A stretch of DNA of 9,181 nt. It comes from Flammeovirgaceae bacterium UBA5867. GTDB taxonomy: Bacteria > Bacteroidota > Bacteroidia > Cytophagales > Cyclobacteriaceae. The translations under genes and the position numbers were made by a program. How positions within the stretch are numbered: position 1 is the first letter of the stretch; each line of letters starts with the position of its first letter. The stretch lies in assembly GCA_002432545.1 (NCBI GenBank), contig DJFR01000148.1, positions 5,710 through 14,890 of the forward strand, in the 5' to 3' direction. Below the pieces are notes generated by a model. That model had not been told where the DNA came from, searched no databases, and worked only from the letters and a program-made list of their open reading frames with translations. This document shows positions 1 through 5,411 of the stretch, piece after piece.

Positions 1-741
1 CCGCAAGATTCGGTAGCACGAAAAGTAATGCTGCTGAACAACCTCTCGTTTAGTACCAGCTATAATATTATAGCAGACTCCTTTAAATTGGCACCTATAG
101 GTATATCTGCCAATACCAATATTCTGAATAACAAACTTAACCTGAACTTGTCTGCTACACTGGATCCCTATAACTATGTTATGATGCCGATAGAGGGAGA
201 GGAGCCTGAAGAAAGACGCAGAGATCAACTCGCCTGGAAAAGCGGACGCGTAGGCCGTATAACCAGTGCTACATTAGCAATGAGTACCAACCTGAATCCG
301 AAGGCGCGTAATAAAGAAAATACGAGTCGTGAAAAAATAGCGAAGTCAAATCTACCACAGCAGGAGAAAGAGTTCCTGATACAAAACCCGGATGCCTATA
401 TCGATTTTGAAATACCTTGGAGTCTGAACGTAAGTTATAACCTGAGCTATACCCATGCCGTAGATTCGGATCCGAATGTTATACAGACTGTATCGGCTAA
501 TGGTGATTTATCGCTTTCAGAAAAATGGAAAATTACCTATAGCACCGGGTATCACTTCGAGTCGAAAGAATTTACACAAACAAATTTAGGTATATCACGA
601 GATCTTCACTGCTGGACTATGCACCTTAACTGGACACCGTTCGGAAGATTCCAGTCATTCAACTTTACCATTAACGTAAAGGCAAGTATACTTCAGGATT
701 TGAAGCTTGAAAGACGTAAGTCATTCCTCGACAATTTCTAG
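1..741 (+). CDS. lptD: LptD-like LPS-assembly outer-membrane protein, C-terminal part (5' end outside window)
   Basis: The reading frame is open from base 1, so this is the last 246 codons of a longer gene; the ATG at 28 is internal. The sequence matches my recollection of the Bacteroidota LptD C-terminal barrel: a stretch reading LLNNLSFSTSYNIIADS, then an LSATLDPY motif, a charged variable insert (about residues 56-125 counted from base 28), an IPWSLNVSYNLSYTH strand, and a final part with WKITYSTGY, SRDLHCW and an NWTPFGRFQSFNF segment. Alternating polar/hydrophobic strands fit a beta-barrel, and the protein ends in phenylalanine, as many outer-membrane proteins do. LptD in the family inserts lipopolysaccharide into the outer leaflet. 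The gene converges on the adenosyltransferase gene, and the 122-bp gap is almost entirely a palindromic repeat. Family call is fairly sure; the N-terminal domain cannot be checked. Confidence 0.82.
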   Translation, partial: PQDSVARKVMLLNNLSFSTSYNIIADSFKLAPIGISANTNILNNKLNLNLSATLDPYNYVMMPIEGEEPEERRRDQLAWKSGRVGRITSATLAMSTNLNPKARNKENTSREKIAKSNLPQQEKEFLIQNPDAYIDFEIPWSLNVSYNLSYTHAVDSDPNVIQTVSANGDLSLSEKWKITYSTGYHFESKEFTQTNLGISRDLHCWTMHLNWTPFGRFQSFNFTINVKASILQDLKLERRKSFLDNF

Positions 742-744
742 TTG

Positions 745-865
745 AATCGTTATCCGTTACACGTTATCGTTAATGGGAAATCCAGTTGCACAAAGAACTC
801 AAAGAAGGCACAGAGTTACACGGAGTAAAATGCGGATGACGTGTAACTGATAACGATTAACGTTC
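745..865. repeat. Imperfect palindromic repeat element, copy 1 (convergent intergenic)
   Basis: The arms 745-764 and 839-858 are inverted repeats of 20 bp with a single mismatch (AATCGTTATCCGTTACACGT against AATCGTTATCAGTTACACGT), separated by a 74-bp centre. GTTATC occurs at 749 and 763, a 14-bp step. Bases 745-759 (AATCGTTATCCGTTA) are identical to 7538-7552, and 850-865 match 7598-7613 at 15 of 16 positions, so the two intergenic regions carry the same element. It fills the gap between the converging lptD and adenosyltransferase genes. Its right end reaches into the reversed stop codon (864-866) of the latter. It could act as a two-way transcription terminator, but there is no T-tract after either arm. 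Confidence 0.75.
789..828. repeat. Degenerate CACAAAGAA-like tandem units inside repeat copy 1
   Basis: The central part of copy 1 holds four loosely related units of 9-11 bp: CACAAAGAA (789-797), CTCAAAGAAGG (798-808), CACAGAGTTA (809-818) and CACGGAGTAA (819-828). Low-complexity CACAAAGAA-type strings recur between genes in many bacterial genomes, from general memory. Copy 2 (7524-7613) lacks this centre. No open frame or RNA gene is apparent here. Confidence 0.5.
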
Positions 866-1412
866 ACATCCGGGGTTTCCACGGAGTTTCCTCGGCACCG
901 AGTTCGTGCGCCACCATTCGGGACAATACAAACAAATAATCAGAGAGGCGATTTATATACTTGATCACATCATCCGGAACAGTTTCCTGTGCGTGCAGTG
1001 CTATAATGAGTCGTTCACTTCTGCGGCATACGGTGCGCGCTACATGGCAATGCGATATAGCGGTATGTCCACCGGGTAAAACAAAGAAACGCATCGGAGG
1101 AAGTGCAGCATCCATAGCATCGATTTCTTTTTCAAGAAAGAGTATATCTGCTTCTGATAGTGAAGGAATTTTAACTTTTGTATTACCTGGTTCGGTAGCG
1201 AGAATAGAACCAACGGTAAAGAGCCTGTCCTGAATTTCTACCAGCGCATCTTTTCGTTTCTGGTTTACCTCGAGGTCGCGTACCATACCGATCCAGGAGT
1301 TTAACTCATCGATAGTGCCGTAAGTCTCAATGCGCAGATCAGCTTTGGACACACGCTTGCCTCCAAAGAGTGCCGTAGTGCCTTTGTCTCCCGTCTTGGT
1401 ATATATTTTCAT
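864..1412 (-). CDS. Cob(I)yrinic acid a,c-diamide adenosyltransferase, PduO/MMAB type
   Basis: This 182-residue protein is full length for a PduO-type ATP:cob(I)alamin adenosyltransferase, which transfers the 5'-deoxyadenosyl group of ATP to reduced cobalamin to make coenzyme B12. The N-terminal ATP-binding loop T5-K-T-G-D-K-G-T-T-A-L-F-G-G18 is intact, followed by YGTIDELNS (31-39), the basic helix R126-T-V-C-R-R-S-E-R134 and the N154-R-L-S-D158 motif, all hallmarks of the family. The ATG at 1412 is preceded by AAGGAAG, 4 bases upstream, one of the few Shine-Dalgarno-like sequences in the window. The ABC ATPase gene ends 62 bp upstream on the same strand and no separate promoter is visible, so the two are probably co-transcribed. 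I see no cobalamin riboswitch or B12-dependent mutase nearby. Its 3' end abuts repeat copy 1. Confidence 0.95.
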   Translation of the reverse strand: MKIYTKTGDKGTTALFGGKRVSKADLRIETYGTIDELNSWIGMVRDLEVNQKRKDALVEIQDRLFTVGSILATEPGNTKVKIPSLSEADILFLEKEIDAMDAALPPMRFFVLPGGHTAISHCHVARTVCRRSERLIIALHAQETVPDDVIKYINRLSDYLFVLSRMVAHELGAEETPWKPRM

Positions 1413-1474
1413 AACACTTCCTTTACAGACGGGAAGTTATAGGAAAGATTTTAATTGCAATATGATTTAAAGCA

Positions 1475-2200
1475 TCAGCTTTCGGCAGGCACTTCCACCG
1501 GCTTGCTGCGCGTAACATTTTCATTCTTGCGATCCCATTCAATGAGTCCATCGCGCAAACGAATAATGCGGTGTGAATAGTGCGCTATATCATCTTCGTG
1601 CGTTACCATAATAATGGTGTTGCCTTTATCGTGAAGCTCCTGGAAGAGATTCATGATGTCGTAAGATGTTTTTGTATCAAGGTTCCCGGTAGGTTCATCG
1701 GCCAGGATAATGGAAGGATTATTAACCAGTGCTCTCGCGATGGCTACACGCTGACGCTGACCTCCGGAGAGTTCGTTGGGCTTATGGTGATGACGATCGG
1801 CAAGGTTTACACTTTCAAGTGCAGCCATCGCCATCTCTTCACGTTCTGATCGGCTATAGCCCGCATAGATCAACGGCAACGCTACATTTTCCAAAGCAGA
1901 AGCACGCGGCAACAGGTTGAACGTCTGGAACACGAAGCCGATTTCTTTGTTACGAACTTCTGCCAGTTGGTTCTCCGTCATTTCACTTACCAGGTGGTTA
2001 TTGAGACTATAGCTGCCACTGGTAGGTGTATCGAGACAACCAACAATGTTCATGAGTGTTGATTTACCTGATCCGGAAGGACCCATAAAGGCCACATACT
2101 CTCCTTTGTTTATGGTAATGGTTACATCCTGCAGGGCGTTAACAATGTTGTTACCCATGCGGTAAACTTTGGCAATGTGATGTGTCTCAATAATTTTCAT
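1475..2200 (-). CDS. ABC transporter ATP-binding protein, MacB/LolD-like
   Basis: This is a single, complete nucleotide-binding subunit of 241 residues. Visible motifs in order are Walker A G40-P-S-G-S-G-K-S47, Q-loop Q92 in GFVFQ, signature L144-S-G-G-Q148 followed by RQRVAIARAL, Walker B I164-I-L-A-D-E169, D-loop GNLD (172-175) and switch H201. The NLLPRASALENVALPL stretch and ADEPTGNLD are typical of the MacB/LolD/FtsE group, whose partners are FtsX-like permeases that work by mechanotransmission on lipoproteins, peptides or drugs. No permease gene is present in the window, so the substrate cannot be assigned; the partner is presumably encoded elsewhere. The last 15 or so residues are a polar tail. 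The ATG at 2200 gives the usual MKIIETHHIAKVY beginning. It probably heads a two-gene unit with the adenosyltransferase. Confidence 0.93.
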   Translation of the reverse strand: MKIIETHHIAKVYRMGNNIVNALQDVTITINKGEYVAFMGPSGSGKSTLMNIVGCLDTPTSGSYSLNNHLVSEMTENQLAEVRNKEIGFVFQTFNLLPRASALENVALPLIYAGYSRSEREEMAMAALESVNLADRHHHKPNELSGGQRQRVAIARALVNNPSIILADEPTGNLDTKTSYDIMNLFQELHDKGNTIIMVTHEDDIAHYSHRIIRLRDGLIEWDRKNENVTRSKPVEVPAES

Positions 2201-2291
2201 CGGTTGCTGTTTTAGGGGCTTAACAAGCTTTGGTGTGCGTTGTGGGTATTAGTTTGTGTTTTAACGTTTTAATTACAAGGATGTATATAAT

Positions 2292-2314
2292 TATTGAAAA
2301 GTTTCCTTTCAATA
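2292..2314. other. Short AT-rich stem-loop between hydrolase and ABC ATPase genes
   Basis: TATTGAAA (2292-2299) and TTTCAATA (2307-2314) form a perfect 8-bp inverted repeat around a 7-base loop. It lies 63 bp past the stop of the alpha/beta hydrolase and 91 bp before the ABC ATPase start, both on the minus strand. It could end hydrolase transcription or be an operator for the ABC gene. There is no U-run after the stem on the minus strand, so it is not a canonical intrinsic terminator. The rest of the 177-bp gap shows nothing else I can support. Confidence 0.35.
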
Positions 2315-2377
2315 TACTCTTAATCCCGGGTTTGGTTGCAAAAATCCGTGCATAATCCACAAGCGGTACTGTCTCAA

Positions 2378-3244
2378 CTACTTTTTGCCAGACGCTCCGG
2401 AGGTAATAAATGTTACGGCAGCCTCGATAACAGCATTGTCTTTTAAAATGCGTGTATGGCCAAGACCCTGCGTGCGGATAAGGCGGGCCGATGGATAACT
2501 ATTTACCAGTGCTTCGGCATGTTGCAGGGCAACCTCGCGGTCATCGGCATCGTGGATAAGTAAGAGATCAATTGGGGCTGGTAAATGTTTAATGAAGTGC
2601 AGCGCGGTATATTCATCAAAAGGTTTACCGTATGTAGTCATTATAAAATTTTTGAAGAACGTTGCTGCTGCCTGCGAGCCGTGAATGGTGCGGAGGTATG
2701 TGTTGATAATCTCATCGCCTATGGTAGGACTCGCAATGTTGATGAGTTTCTTTACAGGAAACCCGTTCATCGCGGCATGTAAAACTGCGCCACCTCCAAA
2801 TGAATGTGCTATGATTGCTTCAGGTTCTCCTTTCAGTTCGTTTATCTTTTTCAGTGCTTGTTCAAACTCAAATATAGTGGTGCGCTTGCCTGCAGAGTTA
2901 CCATGTGCCGGTGCATCAAAACCGATAACGCTATAGCCAGCAGCGAGAAGAGGCTTTACAAATCGTCTGAACTGCGTGGCACGCCCTGCCCATCCATGCA
3001 CAACCAGAATATACCGCGCATGATCGCCCCAGGTATAAGCCTGTACTTTTTTATTCTCGATCTCAAATGAAAATATACTGCTGAACGTTTCTGCTTTTCG
3101 TTCTTTTTCAGGTGTCTGGTAACGAAGAGGGGTGAAGAAGAGATTTACAAAATAACGATGTGTAAGCGTAGGTGCAATCCGCTCGGCTCTTGGAAAGATC
3201 CAGCGTACAGCTTTTAACATAAACGGAGTCTTGTCTTTCTTCAT
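2378..3244 (-). CDS. Alpha/beta hydrolase
   Basis: The 288-residue protein carries the alpha/beta-hydrolase core. It has an oxyanion-type VVHGWAG segment (81-87), strand and turn VIGFDAPAHGNS (106-117), nucleophile elbow H147-S148-F-G-G, an acid in HDADDREV (probably D235) and a histidine in GLGHTRIL (H263). The triad S148/D235/H263 is therefore complete. The first 60 residues, including a basic stretch and RYFVNLFFTPLRY, are a leader region outside the catalytic fold; there is no clear signal peptide, so it is probably cytoplasmic or membrane-associated. The substrate cannot be inferred; esterase or lipase activity is only a family-level guess. It starts 49 bp after the NRDE gene on the same strand with no promoter in between, so co-transcription with it is likely. 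Confidence 0.88.
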   Translation of the reverse strand: MKKDKTPFMLKAVRWIFPRAERIAPTLTHRYFVNLFFTPLRYQTPEKERKAETFSSIFSFEIENKKVQAYTWGDHARYILVVHGWAGRATQFRRFVKPLLAAGYSVIGFDAPAHGNSAGKRTTIFEFEQALKKINELKGEPEAIIAHSFGGGAVLHAAMNGFPVKKLINIASPTIGDEIINTYLRTIHGSQAAATFFKNFIMTTYGKPFDEYTALHFIKHLPAPIDLLLIHDADDREVALQHAEALVNSYPSARLIRTQGLGHTRILKDNAVIEAAVTFITSGASGKK

Positions 3245-3293
3245 AACCGAAGTTTACGAAAAACTTTCAACTCGCGTCTGCTGAATTATATAC

Positions 3294-4064
3294 TTACGAT
3301 GCTTCTGTTGTGAACTGAAAGGTTTGCGTGGTGAACTGAAAAGTCTTCAGATCGTATACCCGCTCGGTGAAGAGCACATGATTATCGTGATCAACGAGTA
3401 CAACCGTGGAACAACGCGAACCATAGTTTTCAGTCTTGATGAACATAGACGATAAAGCCCGCTCGCGTTCGATCGTTAATCCCGTGTTGGGTAATTTAGT
3501 GTCGTCTGCAATCTCGTTATCGTATAAGACTTCAAACAAATCATCGGGATTTATAGTTGACTTTGATAACAGCGGCTTCATTTTCTCTTTGCCACGAACA
3601 ACTTTGGGCCACGGTGTTTCCAGTAAGTGATTGCTGATGCCATAGAAGCCCGGGCCTATTTTATCGACACCATCTTTGTAGTTTGAATAATAATATAGTC
3701 CGTTAACGGTGCCGGCTAGAAGGTTAAAACCATTATATACTTTGCCATTCTGTTCAATGCGCTTCAGGTATTGTTCCGGTTCTTCTTTGGACAATAAATA
3801 ATCGGTTACCAGTTGTCCGCGCGATGGAGCATTGGGATTGATGTTAAGCGGATCGCGATAATTGGTAAGCATACTGATGCGCCCCGACTTCGTCATACCC
3901 ATCCACGTGCCGCATGCTTCAAGATCGCGACCACCCAACAGCTCCGGGTGATCTTCCCAAAATGCAGCTGCTGCCGTTTTACGATTATAAAATTCATCGC
4001 GATTAGCCGCTACAATTAATTTATAGGTTGGATGGTTGTGTACAGAGAAGAAGATGAGGCACAT
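3294..4064 (-). CDS. NRDE/TANGO2 family protein
   Basis: The 256-residue product begins MCLIFFSVHNHPTYKLIVAANRDEFYNR, with the family-defining N21-R-D-E24 and a cysteine directly after the initiator methionine (C2), as in N-terminal-nucleophile-like proteins. The GGRDLEACGTWMG block (about 44-56) and the C-terminal GSRCSTVVLVD strand are also typical of the NRDE (TANGO2) domain. The eukaryotic relative TANGO2 has been linked to Golgi organisation and haem handling; the bacterial role is not settled, so no function is assigned. The length is normal. The extreme C-terminus carries a tandem heptapeptide (TFQFTTQ-TFQFTTE) encoded by a near-duplicate 21-bp repeat. A TAnnTTTG-type promoter box lies about 18 bp upstream of the ATG. 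The alpha/beta hydrolase gene follows 49 bp downstream. Confidence 0.9.
   Translation of the reverse strand: MCLIFFSVHNHPTYKLIVAANRDEFYNRKTAAAAFWEDHPELLGGRDLEACGTWMGMTKSGRISMLTNYRDPLNINPNAPSRGQLVTDYLLSKEEPEQYLKRIEQNGKVYNGFNLLAGTVNGLYYYSNYKDGVDKIGPGFYGISNHLLETPWPKVVRGKEKMKPLLSKSTINPDDLFEVLYDNEIADDTKLPNTGLTIERERALSSMFIKTENYGSRCSTVVLVDHDNHVLFTERVYDLKTFQFTTQTFQFTTEAS
3307..3348 (-). repeat. 21-bp tandem duplication at the 3' end of the NRDE gene
   Basis: Bases 3307-3327 and 3328-3348 match at 17 of 21 positions around the shared core GTGAACTGAAA. In frame they encode TFQFTTQ then TFQFTTE at the C-terminus of the NRDE protein. The 21-bp unit keeps the reading frame, suggesting an in-frame slippage or duplication event after which four bases diverged. 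Confidence 0.7.
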
Positions 4065-4081
4065 AAATCAATTTGGGTACG

Positions 4082-4089
4082 CAAAGTTA
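4082..4089 (-). promoter_or_regulatory. Probable -7 promoter box for the NRDE-hydrolase unit
   Basis: On the minus strand this reads TAACTTTG, a full match to the Bacteroidota -7 consensus TAnnTTTG. It would start transcription near 4076, giving a leader of roughly 12 bases before the ATG at 4064. No clear TTG is found 17-23 bp upstream, so the -33 half is missing or weak. Confidence 0.4.
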
Positions 4090-4127
4090 TTGTTTTGGTG
4101 TATAAAACATATATCGTTATTGAGTTG

Positions 4128-4151
4128 AATTTTATCAAAGAAAATAAAATT
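4128..4151. other. AT-only inverted repeat in the NRDE/CPBP divergent gap
   Basis: AATTTTAT (4128-4135) and ATAAAATT (4144-4151) are perfect inverted repeats around an 8-base spacer. They lie in the 166-bp gap between the divergent NRDE and CPBP genes, upstream of both. The gap is very AT-rich, so chance is a real possibility; an operator role is only suggested. No convincing plus-strand promoter for the CPBP gene is seen in this gap. Confidence 0.25.
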
Positions 4152-4230
4152 GAAAACTATTGATTCTGCACGTATGTTACTTTAATAATATACTATATCT
4201 GCTTCCAGGTATTAGTATCAGGCACATGAA

Positions 4231-4716
4231 ATGGGGATGAGCAAAATGAAAATATTCAAAACAAGAATAGCCCAGACTATAATCAGAAACTCGTTGTTGT
4301 TTGTTGGAATGTTTGTTGCTTTGCATGTTTTATTGGCCATTGCTTTTTCGATCGTGTTGTCATTGGTTGATCACGAACCTCTTGGCGGACCAAGTTTTGG
4401 TAGCTGGTTTGAACAATTTATTCTTGCTGTATGTGTGGGGCCTTTTTTTGAAACATACCTCTGCCAGTATATGCCGTTTCATTATTTGTTAAAGTATATG
4501 CGGCCGCGTTTTATCATTCTGCTATCAGGGCTTTTGTTTGGAGCGTTTCACCTGGCCTATAGTCCGCTTTATTTTACGTACACTTTTTGGGGAGGCATAC
4601 TTTATTCAACGGCATTTTATCTTCGTTTGAAATCACGGCCATTGCTTCACACTACATTAATTCATGCCTGCTATAACCTGATCGGACTTATTGACAACTG
4701 GCTGTATCCTATTTAA
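4231..4716 (+). CDS. CPBP/Rce1-like intramembrane protease family protein, variant motif 1
   Basis: This 161-residue, strongly hydrophobic protein shows the three CPBP (Rce1/ABI) motifs in order. They are motif 1 around E74 in GPFFETYLCQ, motif 2 F103-G-A-F-H107, and motif 3 H145-A-C-Y-N149. The likely catalytic residues E74, H107, H145 and N149 are kept, but the usual EExxxR reads ETxxxQ. Membrane segments are likely at about 20-46, 58-73, 94-110, 112-131 and 138-157. Prokaryotic members are membrane endopeptidases in immunity, signalling or protein processing; no substrate can be named. The start is uncertain: ATG 4231, 4237 and 4246 are all in frame, and GGGGATGA precedes the last. The stop overlaps the end of the RadC-like gene by 8 bp. 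Confidence 0.78.
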   Translation: MGMSKMKIFKTRIAQTIIRNSLLFVGMFVALHVLLAIAFSIVLSLVDHEPLGGPSFGSWFEQFILAVCVGPFFETYLCQYMPFHYLLKYMRPRFIILLSGLLFGAFHLAYSPLYFTYTFWGGILYSTAFYLRLKSRPLLHTTLIHACYNLIGLIDNWLYPI

Positions 4717-5353
4717 TCCGTGCAATTTCTTCCGGTGTTAAACCGGTTAGCTCGGCAATGAGATTATCCGAAAGTCCTTTTTTACGAGCATTCTTAATGA
4801 ATTCCAAATTTCTTTTCCTTATCGCCTTTTCTTTTTCTTCCTGAACGGCTTGCTCGCGAATTATCTTCTCCTGCTTTTTAATGCGTTCTGCTATTTCATA
4901 CGCTGGTATCCACTTAAGACTTTGTTCCAGTTGCTCGAACAAACCGGTATCAACAAAACTCATATATGAATTTATTGATATAACGAGGTGATCAACGATT
5001 GGTATATTTAGAATTCTGCCTACTTGAATAAGTCGGTCGGTCAGATCCTTGTCGGCATCGGATGGTTTCAATTCTCCGCTCGGGTGGTTATGAACGATGA
5101 TGGCTTTTACAGCTCCCTTTAATACAGCCACACGAAATACATTCATGGGCTCCACAGTAACAGCATTTACACTCCCAAGGCTCACCAACTCAATATATAG
5201 TATACGGTTGTTGTTAGCAAGGCCAATCATCCAGAAATGTTCTTTCTCTTGGTCTATCTTCTCTTCGCGCACAAGGATACCCTGCATCACGGTATAAACA
5301 TCATCGGAGTTTAGCAGCTTGATCTTTTGTTTTTCACTCAGTTCAATAGTCAT
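4709..5353 (-). CDS. RadC-like JAB/JAMM domain protein with a helical C-terminal tail
   Basis: From ATG 5353 the protein has 214 residues. The JAB/JAMM core spans about 15-140 and includes EHFWMIGL (about 38-45), ELVSLGSVNAVTVEPMNVF, and the metal motif H88-N-H-P-S-G-E-L-K-P-S-D-A-D101, matching RadC-family HNHPSG-x3-PSxxD. The N-terminal helix-hairpin-helix domain of chromosomal RadC is absent, as in the short RadC-like proteins of mobile elements and many Bacteroidota. After the core comes a charged helix rich in K, E, Q and R (about 155-190), then KKGLSDNLIAELTGLTPEEI, an HTH-like ending. JAMM domains can be metallo-isopeptidases, but RadC-type function is unresolved. A TTG at 5377 would add 8 residues, but it lies just downstream of a good -7 box and probably before the transcript start, so ATG 5353 is preferred. 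Confidence 0.85.
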   Translation of the reverse strand: MTIELSEKQKIKLLNSDDVYTVMQGILVREEKIDQEKEHFWMIGLANNNRILYIELVSLGSVNAVTVEPMNVFRVAVLKGAVKAIIVHNHPSGELKPSDADKDLTDRLIQVGRILNIPIVDHLVISINSYMSFVDTGLFEQLEQSLKWIPAYEIAERIKKQEKIIREQAVQEEKEKAIRKRNLEFIKNARKKGLSDNLIAELTGLTPEEIARIK

Positions 5354-5378
5354 GTTAACGTGGTAAAGGGAATGCAAA

Positions 5379-5411
5379 CAAAAGTATGAATTTTGTTCAC
5401 TTCAACTTCAA
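5379..5411 (-). promoter_or_regulatory. Probable promoter of the RadC-like gene
   Basis: On the minus strand TACTTTTG (5379-5386) matches TAnnTTTG fully, and a TTG (5409-5411) lies 22 bp upstream, within the 17-23 bp range described for Bacteroidota. The -33 part falls inside the last codons of the serine hydrolase gene. Transcription would begin near 5373, about 20 bases before ATG 5353. This suggests the gene has its own promoter even though the hydrolase gene lies just upstream. Confidence 0.45.

Noticed and set aside
28..30. ATG at 28 as the start of a 237-residue protein
   Set aside because: The same frame is open to base 1 and the family is much longer; this is an internal methionine of a truncated LptD-like gene.
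961..1233. 90-codon plus-strand frame opposite the adenosyltransferase
   Set aside because: It is the complement of a strongly recognised gene and its translation is low in family-like features.
1413..1474. Cobalamin riboswitch upstream of the adenosyltransferase
   Set aside because: The gap is only 62 bp and shows no B12-box-like sequence or room for the aptamer.
2292..2314. Intrinsic terminator for the alpha/beta hydrolase
   Set aside because: The stem is AT-rich and no U-run follows it on the minus strand, so I list it only as a stem-loop.
5375..5377. TTG at 5377 as the start of the RadC-like protein
   Set aside because: It lies between the -7 box (5379-5386) and the expected transcript start, and adds eight residues with no family match; ATG 5353 fits better.
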